Shown here: piece after piece, positions 1-7,781 of the stretch
Numbering within the stretch: the stretch's first letter is position 1
Layout: every line of letters starts with the position of its first letter
Source: RHKX01 sp963823275
GTDB taxonomy: Bacteria > Actinomycetota > Thermoleophilia > Solirubrobacterales > 70-9
Assembly (NCBI GenBank): GCA_963823275.1
Contig: CAWGKW010000001.1
Span: forward strand, 1-64,000
DNA length: 64,000 bases
Reading direction: 5' to 3'
Notes under the pieces: model-generated
Told to the model about the DNA's origin: nothing
What the model saw: only the letters and a program-made list of their open reading frames with translations
Databases searched by the model: none
Translations under genes and position numbers: made by a program

Positions 1-959
1 ACTGGGCGTTCGGCCTGCCACTGCACACGATCAGCGATCGACTCCCCGGCGATACGCCACTTGATCTTGCTGACGAGGCCTGCCGCGTTGCGGCACTGAG
101 CGCCGACCCCGAGAGCGCCGGCGAAGCGCTGTTCTTCCGGACCTGGGGTCTCCTGGGAAGCCCTGATGCCGAATCCCAGCTGCAAGCCGCAAGACAGGCC
201 ACCGAGATGGACATTGCGGTCTTCGGTGGCGGCAGGGTCGTCGGAGGACTCGCGCTAGCCAGGCTCGGACACCTTGACGACCTTTGCGATTGGACCGATC
301 AGGCCCTGCTGGCAGCCGAGCGCAGTGGTGATCGTTTGCTGCTGGCCAATGCCCACGGCCAGCAGGCCCTCGAAGCCCTCGCCCGCGGTCGATTCGAGGA
401 TGCTCACCGCGCCATCGAGGAAACCATACGACTAGCCCCCGAGGAACCGTCAGTATTGATGGGTGGTGCCGTGTTCGCGGTTGCCCAGCTGCTCGCCTCC
501 AGCCAAGCGAACGCCGCGCGCCCGATTGCGGAGCAGCTCGACTCCACCCCGCTGTACGACTGCTCCCACCTTCTCGGCGCGGTCGCCGCAGCACAAGGCG
601 ACACCGACACCGCGCGCGCGGTCCTCGACGCATGGCACGCGTCTGACCGCCCGCTGATCGCAGACTTCATGCACTCCGCGCGGCTCTGGGGCTATGCGGA
701 ATGCGCGCACGCTACCGACGACAAGGACGCCGCCCGTTGCCTCTACGAGGAGCTCGTTCCCTACGACGGCCAGCTGCTCCTGTGGGCATGGGTCTTCGCC
801 CCCTCGAGTGCAGCCTTCACGCTCGGGCTGCTCGCCGAGACGCTCGGCGAACGGGAGCGCGCCCTCGCGCATTACGGCGACGCGCTGGCCTTCGAGGAAG
901 GGATCGGCGCGACTGCACTCGCCGAACGGACGCGCGAAGCTCGCGCGCGGGTCAGCTGA
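1..959 (+). CDS. C-terminal part of a TPR-like helical-repeat regulator (5' end outside window)
   Basis: The frame is open from base 3 with no start codon before the window edge, so about 318 codons of a longer protein are visible, ending TGA at 957-959. The sequence is a succession of Ala/Leu/Glu-rich amphipathic helix pairs of TPR type (for example around 'GRFEDAHRAIEETIRLAPEE' and 'ALAHYGDALAFEEGIGA'). No catalytic motif is seen in this part. Tails like this occur at the C-terminus of LuxR/AfsR-type or cyclase-linked ATPase regulators, so a P-loop or DNA-binding region upstream is plausible but unseen. An internal ATG at 207 is an alternative start, but the coding-like sequence continues upstream of it. 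Confidence 0.6.
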   Translation, partial: WAFGLPLHTISDRLPGDTPLDLADEACRVAALSADPESAGEALFFRTWGLLGSPDAESQLQAARQATEMDIAVFGGGRVVGGLALARLGHLDDLCDWTDQALLAAERSGDRLLLANAHGQQALEALARGRFEDAHRAIEETIRLAPEEPSVLMGGAVFAVAQLLASSQANAARPIAEQLDSTPLYDCSHLLGAVAAAQGDTDTARAVLDAWHASDRPLIADFMHSARLWGYAECAHATDDKDAARCLYEELVPYDGQLLLWAWVFAPSSAAFTLGLLAETLGERERALAHYGDALAFEEGIGATALAERTREARARVS

Positions 960-984
960 CCGCCGCCCCCGCTGTTCGTGTGAG

Positions 985-1027
985 GGCGGACCTGCACTCG
1001 AACCAGTGACCCCCTGCTCGTAAGGGA
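985..1027 (-). pseudogene. Degenerate tRNA 3' fragment (tRNA-Val-like)
   Basis: Read on the minus strand, this stretch contains a tRNA-like T-arm (GGTTCGAGT) preceded by GCAGGGGGTCAC and a TTACGA anticodon-loop-like segment, which resembles the 3' half of a tRNA-Val(TAC). The T-stem no longer pairs and no 5' half exists. It lies 10 bases from the tRNA-Ala fragment at 1037-1078, so this spot seems to have received tRNA fragments more than once. Identity of the parent tRNA is a guess. Confidence 0.35.
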
Positions 1028-1036
1028 TTGCTGCTA

Positions 1037-1078
<42 letters not shown>

Positions 1079-1177
1079 GCGGGGAGGCTTTGGGGCGTCT
1101 GAGGCCGAGAATTCAGCTCTAGCAAGCGGTTCGCGGTCAGGCCGCTCACCTGATGATCCAACACGGATACCCGCCGA

Positions 1178-1330
1178 TTACTCGGGATTGGGTTGGATTT
1201 GGGTACCAGAAACGGGGTTGGTGCCCAATGGCCCGATGTCCTGATCCTTGGTCAGCACCGCCGAGACCCCATCGACGACAGGTTCGAGTTCGTCTCCGAA
1301 CGTACATCGACGCCCGTCGATGCGGAGCAT
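1178..1330 (-). CDS. Small hypothetical ORF, 50 aa
   Basis: ATG at 1330 and TAA at 1178. The codons read like a real protein end (segments 'DELEPVVDGVSAVLT' and 'GPLGTNPVSGTQ'), and an in-frame TAG lies only about a dozen codons upstream, so nothing longer is possible. No ribosome binding site or family is recognised. It could be the tail of a decayed gene in the tRNA-bounded segment. Confidence 0.2.
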   Translation of the reverse strand: MLRIDGRRCTFGDELEPVVDGVSAVLTKDQDIGPLGTNPVSGTQIQPNPE

Positions 1331-1477
1331 GAAGACCTGGGCGACAACGACGCGGTGAGACTAGTGGGACAACCTCGATAGCGTGCAGTCCCAAGTCCGG
1401 CCCCCCGGTGCCGAGCGGGTTGAGATCAGGTCGACGTGGGGTGACGTTCAGGGGCTCGCCCCACATAGGATCGGCGC

Positions 1478-2290
1478 ATGCTCTTCGAGCTTTCCACCCC
1501 CGTCCTCGTCCTGGTCATTCTCGTCGTCGTCCTCGGGGCGACGGCGCTCGGCGCGTTCCTCGGGAGTCGCGCCCGGCACCTGTCCGAGCGTCAAGGGGAG
1601 TCGTTCAGCGTCCTCCAGGGCGCGATGCTCGGCGTCGTCGGGCTGATCCTCGCGTTCGGACTGTCCCTGGCACTCTCCCGGTACGAGGATCGGCGCGCGG
1701 CAATCGTCACCGAGGCCAATGCAATCGGGACCACGTTCTTGCGGGCACAGACGCTGGCCGAGCCGGAGCGGACCCGGTCCCTGGAACTGCTGATCGATTA
1801 CGCCGAGAGTGCCGTTCGACTGTCGGAGTACGTGCCCGGCAGCGACGAGGAAAACCGTGTTGCTGCAGGAGAGAGCGAACTGCAGCGGCGTCTCTGGGCG
1901 TTGGGTGGTGCAGCTATTGACGATGAGCCGACGGCATCGGCGCCACGGCTGTACGTCGAGACCCTGAACGAGATGATCGACGCCCAGACGGTTCGCGTAG
2001 CGGCGTTGAACAATCAGGTTCCGACCGCGGTCCTGCTCCTCGAGATCCTCGGCGCGGCGCTCGCGCTCGGTCTGCTGGCGGCCTATCTCGCCCTGCTTGG
2101 CAGGGGCGTCGGTGTCGTCTACCTCGCTTCGCTGCTCGTCGGGTTGCTGCTGATCGTGACGACCGACCTCGATCGGCCGACCCGCGGGTTGATCACGATT
2201 CCCGACACCGTCATGACTGATCAACTCGCATCGATGCAGCCACCGCCGGCCGCCGCGGGGCCTGGGAACGTGGGGCCTGGCGCCGGGTAG
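1478..2290 (+). CDS. DUF4239 (bestrophin-like) membrane protein
   Basis: 270 aa. Two hydrophobic segments at the N-terminus (about residues 7-28 and 46-67) and two near residues 185-230 bracket a central soluble region. The motif TEANAIGTTFLRAQ after the second segment is characteristic of DUF4239 family proteins, which have a bestrophin-like layout and unknown transport or signalling function. Length fits the family. It stands alone between tRNA-derived repeats, in the segment that may be an integrated remnant. The family call is fairly secure; the function is not known. Confidence 0.75.
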   Translation: MLFELSTPVLVLVILVVVLGATALGAFLGSRARHLSERQGESFSVLQGAMLGVVGLILAFGLSLALSRYEDRRAAIVTEANAIGTTFLRAQTLAEPERTRSLELLIDYAESAVRLSEYVPGSDEENRVAAGESELQRRLWALGGAAIDDEPTASAPRLYVETLNEMIDAQTVRVAALNNQVPTAVLLLEILGAALALGLLAAYLALLGRGVGVVYLASLLVGLLLIVTTDLDRPTRGLITIPDTVMTDQLASMQPPPAAAGPGNVGPGAG

Positions 2291-2343
2291 AGCTCGCCCG
2301 CGTCCCCTCCGTAGCGGCGGATCAGGCTTCACGGTTTCGCCGC

Positions 2344-2787
2344 TTACGTCCCAGGCGGGCGGTCAAGAGTTAGTCGATAGAGGCGATCGACGTGGACAGT
2401 GATCACCAGCCGCTTATCGTCCACCATGCGCTGGAAGAACGCCTCCTCGTCCTGCGGTCCCGTCAGAGCCGAATGAAGCTCGCGCAACTCACGGCCGGCG
2501 TCGTCACCCGGAGTGGTCGAGAGACCGCCGACAGCTTCGCAGTCCCCTCCGCCACCGCGTAGGACCAGAAATGGGTCCCGGCGACGTAGGGCGCCGCATT
2601 CGGGTTGCGTCTGAGGTTACGAGCCTTTAGGCGCGTTTCCGTCGTCGTGATCTTCGCCGTGCGCTGATCACCGTCCCAGAGGTAGAGCACGTTGGACAGT
2701 TGTGGATGGCCCGAGCGCTTCATCGTCGCCAGCACGCCGTGCTCGGCTCGCTGCAATGACCTCGGTCAGTGCTTCGTCACCGTTCAT
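2344..2787 (-). pseudogene. Broken PPOX-class (pyridoxamine-phosphate-oxidase-like, possibly F420-dependent) protein
   Basis: Three reading-frame pieces join into one typical small flavin/F420 split-barrel protein. An N-terminal piece begins ATG at 2787 (MNGDEALTEVIAAS), the middle piece carries HGVLATMKRSGHPQLSNV and KITTTETRLKARNL, and the C-terminal piece ends VITVHVDRLYRLTLDRP before TAA at 2344. Frame changes occur near 2745-2750 and near 2515. The total length is a multiple of three, so the two shifts cancel. The family (Rv1155-like) normally reduces or oxidises small cofactors. As no partner genes surround it, decay is plausible, though sequencing indels cannot be excluded. Confidence 0.7.
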
Positions 2788-3012
2788 TGGTTAACGCAGC
2801 CTAGCCAGGCGAACGCGGCGGCACCGTCTCAGCGCTCGGGGGGACGACGACAGTCCTTGCCCTCCACCTGGACGACTCGAAGGGCCAAGTAGGGCCGGAG
2901 CTCGAGGTGGCTCGCGGAAACGGGCACCATTGGGCACCAGAAGTTCTCGCACTCCACCCCGGCTGGAGCGGTGCTAGGCCCGAAACACCTCACCTTGCAG
3001 GCCTTCCTCGAG

Positions 3013-3085
3013 TGGAGCTAGCCGGACTCGAACCGGCGACCTCCTGGGTGCGATCCAGGCGCTCTTCCAGCTGAGCTATAGCCCC
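3013..3085 (-). tRNA. tRNA-Ala (anticodon CGC)
   Basis: Full cloverleaf on the minus strand: acceptor GGGGCTA/TAGCTCC, D-arm AGCTCAGCTGGAAGAGC, anticodon stem CCTGG/CCAGG with loop ATCGCAC (anticodon CGC), variable AGGTC and T-arm GCCGGTTCGAGTCCGGC, discriminator A. No CCA is encoded. Its 3' half is duplicated at 1037-1078. Confidence 0.97.
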
Positions 3086-3228
3086 AAGTGCGGTGTCGCT
3101 CCGCAGAAGTGAGGATACTTGCCGGTATCGCGGTTCGCAGGGGAACCGGGTGGCCCGGCGAAGCAAGGCGACGTTCAGTCTTTCGCACGCCCTGCCGGAG
3201 GGCGCTGCATCTGCAACCCTTCAGGTTC

Positions 3229-4020
3229 ATGGGAATCCTCGACGACGCGATCCGCCAGCATCTTGAACTGAAGCGCCAGCATGGGGCGCCGATCACGGAC
3301 CTCGATCGGCTCGAACAGGAAGCGTTCGGCCCGGCGACCAGGCCCGGTGATCCTGAGTTCGAGACCGGCGAGGAGCCGGTACCGTCCGCCGGCTCCGAGG
3401 AGCCGGCAACCGCCGAGCCGAGTGAGGGGGATTCCGACGACTGGCTGGCCGCTGAGGCTCCGACGACCATGGCTCCCGAGGCGGAAGCCACCGCGGCCGT
3501 CGAGCCCGAGTCGGTGGAGCAGCCCATCCCCGAGGCTCCCGAGGGAGCGATCTTCGACGTCGAAGACGTGGATCTGGGCGAGATCGACCTCGGCGACGGG
3601 ACCACGCCCGCCGAGCAGGCGCGGATGGAGCACTCCGAACTCGAGGACACCGTCGACCATCCCGCTCCCGAGGTCGCGTCACTTTCCGAGGAACTCGAGG
3701 CGGCCGCCCCGAGTCCGGCCGACGAGCAGGACTCGGCCGAGCTGGAGACCCTGGCCGTGTCGCCGGTCGAGGAGCCGGAGCCCGGTGATCCGGAGGTGCC
3801 CGGATCGGTCGAGGAGCCGGAGTCGATCGAGTTCGATCAGCTGCCGGGTGAGACGGTTGAGCCCGCCGCGACCGCCGGCGATGCAGGGGCAGAAGACGAT
3901 GAGAGCGACGAGGACCTGCTCGAGGAGACCCCGGACTTCCTCAAGGACGCGCCCGACGGGGAGGACCTCTGGTTCGAGCAGGAGGGCAAGGGCCCCAAGG
4001 ACTTCGACTTCGACGACTGA
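3229..4020 (+). CDS. Highly acidic, low-complexity hypothetical protein
   Basis: 263 aa from ATG 3229; the frame is open further upstream to 3088 but that part overlaps the tRNA promoter region and is arginine-rich. The first 35 residues (MGILDDAIRQHLELKRQHG) form a basic/amphipathic helix with normal composition. The remainder is Glu/Asp/Pro/Ala-rich and almost certainly disordered, ending in an acidic tail with FDFDD. No catalytic motif is seen. Similar acidic proteins with a short conserved N-terminal helix occur in related actinobacteria, but no function is known to me. Convergent with the glutamate dehydrogenase gene, 29 bases apart. Confidence 0.7.
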   Translation: MGILDDAIRQHLELKRQHGAPITDLDRLEQEAFGPATRPGDPEFETGEEPVPSAGSEEPATAEPSEGDSDDWLAAEAPTTMAPEAEATAAVEPESVEQPIPEAPEGAIFDVEDVDLGEIDLGDGTTPAEQARMEHSELEDTVDHPAPEVASLSEELEAAAPSPADEQDSAELETLAVSPVEEPEPGDPEVPGSVEEPESIEFDQLPGETVEPAATAGDAGAEDDESDEDLLEETPDFLKDAPDGEDLWFEQEGKGPKDFDFDD

Positions 4021-4049
4021 CGCTCCCGGGGCCCGGGACTCGTCAGTTT

Positions 4050-5345
4050 CTAGCTGAAGTAGCCCCTCGTGCGGCTGGCGCCAACGACCCGCTCGATGCC
4101 GATCTCGAAGGCCGCGTCGCGGAGGGACTTCTTGCTGTGCTCGGCGCGTTCGGAAACCTCGCTGAATGTGCGGCGCATGATTCCGCGGAGCATGTCGTTG
4201 ACCGCCTCCTCCTCCCAGCGGAAGTGCTGAAGGTTCTGGACCCACTCGAAATAGGAGGCGACGACGCCGCCCGCGTTCGCCATCAGGTCCGGCACGACGT
4301 AGACGTCGTTGTCGATCAGGATCTCGTCGGCGGCGAACGAGGTCGGGCTGTTGGCCCCCTCGATCAGCAGCTTGCACTTGAGCAGGCCGGCGTTGTCCTC
4401 GTGGACCATCCCCCCGAGTGCCGCCGGGAAGAAGACGTCACAGGGGATCTCGAAGAAGTCGCCGGCGGCGATCGCCTCGGCGCCCGGGTACTCGGCCAGC
4501 TTGTTGCCGTCAGTGTGGACGTGGGTCGTGAGCGCCTCGGCGTCGATGCCCGCGTCGTTACGGATCGCGCCGAATGCGTCCGCGACCCCGACCAGCTTTG
4601 CGCCCTCCTCCTGCATGATCCGCGCGATCCAGGAGCCGACGTTGCCGAAGCCCTGCACCGTGAAGGTGGTCTCATTCGGGTCCATCCCGAGCTTGGAGGC
4701 GGCCTCCTCGAACATCACGACGCAGCCACGGCCGGTCGCGGCCTCACGGCCATAGGAGCCCTCGAGGGAGATCGGCTTGCCGGTCACGCATGCTGGTGTG
4801 TGGCCGTTGAGCTTGCCGTACTCGTCCATCATCCAGGCCATCGTCTGGGCGTTCGTGCCGACGTCGGGGGCGGGGATGTCGCGGTTGGGGCCGAGGATCT
4901 TGCTGATCTTGTCCATCAGTGAGCGGGCCACGTGCTGGAGCTCGCCCTCGGTCAGCTCGTTCGGGTCAACGTTGACGCCCCCCTTGGCGCCGCCGAAGGG
5001 GACGCCCGCCACCGCGGTCTTCCAGGTCATCATCGACGCTAGCGCGCGAACCTCGTTGTTATCGACCTCGGGGTGGAAGCGGATGCCCCCCTTGTACGGT
5101 CCGCGAGCTCCGTTGTGCTGGATCCGGAACCCGTGGAAGACCCGCATCGTGCCGTCCGCCACCTTGATCGGAATCTGCACCGATACCTCTCGGTACGGTT
5201 CCCAGAAGATCTGGCGGGCGTCCTCCTGAAGACCGAGGCTGTCCCAGGCCTTGTCGAAGTGGTGGCGGACCACATCGAGGTCGGAGACGTGGGCGCGCCG
5301 CGCCCTCGGATCGGGTGCGGGCTCCTTCAGCGTTTCGGTGGCCAT
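4050..5345 (-). CDS. gdhA: Glutamate dehydrogenase (Glu/Leu/Phe/Val dehydrogenase family)
   Basis: 431 aa, the usual length for hexameric GDH. It catalyses reversible oxidative deamination of glutamate to 2-oxoglutarate and ammonia. Visible motifs: substrate-binding KGGIRFHP (about residue 85), catalytic-lysine region PFGGAKGGV (about 117-123), PAPDVGTNAQTM (about 160) and Rossmann GFGNVG (about 226). The ATG at 5345 has GGAGGAG just upstream on the minus strand, which decides this start; a longer open frame reaches back over the neighbouring plus-strand gene but lacks homology. It is transcribed alone, away from the PD-(D/E)XK gene. Confidence 0.95.
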   Translation of the reverse strand: MATETLKEPAPDPRARRAHVSDLDVVRHHFDKAWDSLGLQEDARQIFWEPYREVSVQIPIKVADGTMRVFHGFRIQHNGARGPYKGGIRFHPEVDNNEVRALASMMTWKTAVAGVPFGGAKGGVNVDPNELTEGELQHVARSLMDKISKILGPNRDIPAPDVGTNAQTMAWMMDEYGKLNGHTPACVTGKPISLEGSYGREAATGRGCVVMFEEAASKLGMDPNETTFTVQGFGNVGSWIARIMQEEGAKLVGVADAFGAIRNDAGIDAEALTTHVHTDGNKLAEYPGAEAIAAGDFFEIPCDVFFPAALGGMVHEDNAGLLKCKLLIEGANSPTSFAADEILIDNDVYVVPDLMANAGGVVASYFEWVQNLQHFRWEEEAVNDMLRGIMRRTFSEVSERAEHSKKSLRDAAFEIGIERVVGASRTRGYFS

Positions 5346-5480
5346 CGACTCTCCTCCCGGTTGACGATCGACCTTCCGGGCATCCTCGCACAGCGACGCG
5401 GTCAAAGTTGTTTCAGTTCGTCTCGGAATTGACACACCTTCATCGTGGATTGGGTGCGCTGGGGACCTAACCTTGGACTG

Positions 5481-5951
5481 GTGGCTGAGACGAAGCGCAA
5501 GGGGGATCTGGCCGAGCTCCGCGTGGCGAGCGATCTTCTGCAACAAGGCCATCGCGTCGCAATCCCGTTCGGCGAGGACTGGGACTACGACCTGGTGCTC
5601 TATCGTGACGGGAAGCTCGAGCGAGTGCAGGTGAAGTACGTGAAATCGAATGGGGAGGTTATGTGCGTGCGTTGCCGGTCCCACTCGCTGACCGGCGGAC
5701 GGGTCCGCTCGGTCAAGCGTTACACGGCAGCGATGGTCGACTGGATTGCGGTGTACGACGAGACGGTCGATGCGTGCTTCTACATACCGAGTACCTTCCT
5801 GGGCGAAGGGCGTTCGATGATGAACCTGCGCCATGTGCCCACCCGCAATGGCCAGCGGGTCGGCATCCATATGGCCAGCGAGTTCGCCGATCTTGATGGA
5901 GCCAGTCGGATTCGAACCGACGACCTTTCGGATGCAAACCGAACGCTCTAG
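5481..5951 (+). CDS. PD-(D/E)XK endonuclease-like protein overlapping tRNA-Ala(TGC)
   Basis: About 156 aa from GTG 5481 (another start at 5445 is possible). Motifs: KRKGDLAELRVASDLL helix with the first acidic residue, then WDYDLVLY with the catalytic Asp and VQVKYVK with the (x)VK lysine. Together these are the PD-(D/E)XK core as found in free-standing and intron-encoded nucleases of the I-Ssp6803I type. The family part ends near 'HMASEFADL'; the last 18 codons are antisense to the tRNA-Ala gene, where the stop is found. It is divergent from gdhA. A homing-type role is inference from family and position; host DNA repair or defence are alternatives. Confidence 0.65.
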   Translation: MAETKRKGDLAELRVASDLLQQGHRVAIPFGEDWDYDLVLYRDGKLERVQVKYVKSNGEVMCVRCRSHSLTGGRVRSVKRYTAAMVDWIAVYDETVDACFYIPSTFLGEGRSMMNLRHVPTRNGQRVGIHMASEFADLDGASRIRTDDLSDANRTL

Positions 5952-5970
5952 CCAACTGAGCTATGGCCCC
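5897..5970 (-). tRNA. tRNA-Ala (anticodon TGC)
   Basis: Complete minus-strand cloverleaf: acceptor GGGGCCA/TGGCTCC, D-arm AGCTCAGTTGGCTAGAGC, anticodon stem TTCGG/CCGAA around loop TTTGCAT (anticodon TGC), T-arm GTCGGTTCGAATCCGAC, discriminator A, no encoded CCA. Its 3' two thirds are overlapped by the antisense end of the PD-(D/E)XK gene. Confidence 0.97.
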
Positions 5971-6026
5971 GCATCGAGAATTGTAGGAGTCGGCGGCTGT
6001 CTGGCACTGGATCCATCCCGTCGAGA

Positions 6027-6058
6027 TGTCAGAAACCGGCTGCCGCCGGTTTCTGACA
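6027..6058 (-). terminator. Perfect hairpin downstream of the RTX-like gene
   Basis: A 14-bp perfect stem (TGTCAGAAACCGGC, loop of 4, inverse) lies 15 bases past the stop of the minus-strand RTX-like gene. No T-run follows, which is common for high-GC terminators. The stem and the following bases ATCTCG recur at 62466-62496, downstream of another minus-strand gene, so this is a dispersed terminator sequence family. Confidence 0.6.
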
Positions 6059-6073
6059 CATCGGCGTCGATCT

Positions 6074-6637
6074 CTACGGGACGCTGATCAGCGAGTCGCA
6101 GCTTCCGTTCTGCTTGTCCTTGCCGGAGCCGCCGTCGCAGAGGTCGAAGCCGCTGCCGCCGTTGAAGAGGTCGTTCGCACCCTCGCCGTACATCTTGTCG
6201 TCGCCGGAGCTGCCGTTGACGGCGTCGTCGCCGGGACCGCCGTGGAGCTCGTCGTCGCCGGGACCGCCGACCACCCGCGGCGGGTTGGCGAACCCGCCGA
6301 GGGCGATGCCGCGGCTGAAGTCGTCGCCGCCCTCACCGTAGAGCTCGTCGTCGCCGTCGGAGCCGAGCAGCAGATCCTCGCCGGGCCCGGCGCAGACGAG
6401 GTCGTTGCCACCGCCACCGTCGAGCTTGTCGTCGCCGCCTCCGAGGTTGACGACATCTCGCTTGTTGGTGCCGTAGACGGCATCCTTGCCGTTGCTGATC
6501 CGGTCGCCCTTGTTGTTCTTGGTGATCGTCACCGGGACTCCCTGGCAGGTATCCAGGTTGGCGGCGGGAGCAATTGCCGGCGAGGCCAGAGCCGCCGCCA
6601 GTGCAGCCAGTCCGATGGTCATTGCTACGCGCCTCAT
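6074..6637 (-). CDS. Secreted RTX-like (hemolysin-type Ca-binding repeat) protein
   Basis: 187 aa. An N-terminal signal peptide is visible (MRRVAMTIGLAALAAALASP, cleavage probably after the AIAPA-like region around residue 25). The mature part contains about eight GGxGDDxLxG-like nonapeptide repeats (GGGDDKLDGGGGNDLV, GSDGDDELYGEGGDDF, GGPGDDELHGGPGDDAV), which bind calcium in a parallel beta-roll. There are four cysteines, including one in the last 10 residues. No enzymatic domain is present. Likely an exported structural or adhesive protein. It is followed by a strong hairpin terminator. Confidence 0.8.
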   Translation of the reverse strand: MRRVAMTIGLAALAAALASPAIAPAANLDTCQGVPVTITKNNKGDRISNGKDAVYGTNKRDVVNLGGGDDKLDGGGGNDLVCAGPGEDLLLGSDGDDELYGEGGDDFSRGIALGGFANPPRVVGGPGDDELHGGPGDDAVNGSSGDDKMYGEGANDLFNGGSGFDLCDGGSGKDKQNGSCDSLISVP

Positions 6638-6684
6638 GGGTTCATCCGATCTTCAAGGGCTGCCCAGGAGAGTACTCCGGCAAC

Positions 6685-6882
6685 TCATTGCTCGGGAGGG
6701 TTACGGATCACACCGACCAGCGCCAGCACGACCGCGACGCAGATGAACAGCGACAGCCCAGCGACAAGGATCGTCGCGACGTTGAGGGTGGCGCTCGAGA
6801 GCGCCGCGACCGTGAGCGCGCCGAAGACGATCAAGAAGAAGACGACGCCGACGATGATCGACGTGGGGCGCTTGCCTTCCAT
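6685..6882 (-). CDS. Small two-helix membrane protein
   Basis: 65 aa from ATG 6882. Two predicted transmembrane segments (about residues 9-29 and 36-59) separated by a short loop, basic N-terminus (MEGKRPTS) and NPPEQ tail. It starts 2 bases after the rhomboid-like gene stop, so the two are co-transcribed and probably translationally coupled. No family recognised. Confidence 0.55.
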   Translation of the reverse strand: MEGKRPTSIIVGVVFFLIVFGALTVAALSSATLNVATILVAGLSLFICVAVVLALVGVIRNPPEQ

Positions 6883-6884
6883 GC

Positions 6885-7745
6885 CTAACGCAGACCCAGC
6901 TCTCCGACGGCGCCGGGAGCGGGTGGTGGATCGACTGAGCTCTTCAGGCCGCGGCCACGGGCGAAGAGCCGCACCGTCGCCGCGCCGAAGATGAACCCGC
7001 CGACGTGCGCGAGGTAGGCCGTGCCGCCGCTGGCGATGTCGGTCGAGGCCAGGTTGCCGACCCCCGGGATCAGCAGTAGCCCGAACCAGGCGACGATCAG
7101 GGCCAGCGCCGGAACCTCGAACAGCCCGCCGAAGAATGGGATCAGGCTGAGGCTCACCACCCGCCCGCGTGGGCGCAGCACCGCGTAGGCACCGAGCGCC
7201 CCCGCGACCGCGCCGGCGGCACCGATCACCGGTCCCGTGGCCACCGGGTCGAGAAACGACTGCGCGTACGCGCCCGCGTAGCCGGCCGAGAGGTAGAGGC
7301 CCAGGAAGCGAGCGCGACCGAGCATCGCCTCGACCGCCCCGCCGAAGATCCACAGAAACAGCATGGTGATGGCGACGTGGAGCGCGTCGGCGTGGAGGAA
7401 CATCGAGGTCAGCGGCGTCAGCCACCACGGCGGCTGGGTGAGGTTGTCGGGGACCTCGGTCCCGATGGTCCCGCCGGCCTCGACCAGCCCGTCCTGGCCG
7501 CAGACGATGCCCTCCGAGCCGATCCCGCACTCGCTTCCGGGGTGGGTGAGGCGGAAGGGGATCGCGCCGAACTCGATCGCCGCCTGATCGCGCTTGGAGA
7601 CGTGCGCGGCCGCGAGCTCGGGGCTCGAGGAGTCGTTACCCGAGAGCGTCAGCTGCCAGCCCAGGACCAGCAGGTTGACGATGATCAGCAGGATCGTGAC
7701 GCGCGGCAGCGCCCCAGTCGTCGCGTTGTCCTTGAGCGGGATCAC
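6885..7745 (-). CDS. Rhomboid-family membrane protein lacking the catalytic serine
   Basis: 286 aa with about six transmembrane segments. Rhomboid landmarks are present: PLTSMFLHADALHV after the L1 region, the LFLWIFGGAVEAMLG helix, GPVIGAAGAVAG and a C-terminal AHVGGFIFG helix with the catalytic-dyad histidine (about H247). The GxSG motif reads GAAG: the serine is alanine (about A177, codon GCC), and the oxyanion Asn of the HxxxN helix is Thr. Active rhomboids need Ser-His, so this is predicted to be a pseudoprotease, probably binding rather than cutting membrane proteins. First gene of a pair with the 65-aa protein. Confidence 0.85.
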   Translation of the reverse strand: MIPLKDNATTGALPRVTILLIIVNLLVLGWQLTLSGNDSSSPELAAAHVSKRDQAAIEFGAIPFRLTHPGSECGIGSEGIVCGQDGLVEAGGTIGTEVPDNLTQPPWWLTPLTSMFLHADALHVAITMLFLWIFGGAVEAMLGRARFLGLYLSAGYAGAYAQSFLDPVATGPVIGAAGAVAGALGAYAVLRPRGRVVSLSLIPFFGGLFEVPALALIVAWFGLLLIPGVGNLASTDIASGGTAYLAHVGGFIFGAATVRLFARGRGLKSSVDPPPAPGAVGELGLR

Positions 7746-7781
7746 GAGCCCATAGGTTGGCCCATTGCAGCGAAGGGTGCG

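Noticed and set aside
4021..4049. CCCGGG-G-CCCGGG palindrome between the acidic protein and gdhA
   Set aside because: Lies in a 29-base gap between convergent genes; it might be a bidirectional terminator, but simple G+C repeats of this size occur by chance and the loop is a single base.
6100..6460. GC-rich repeats that look like a DNA repeat array
   Set aside because: They are the codons of the RTX-type GGxGDDxL protein repeats, explained by the gene.
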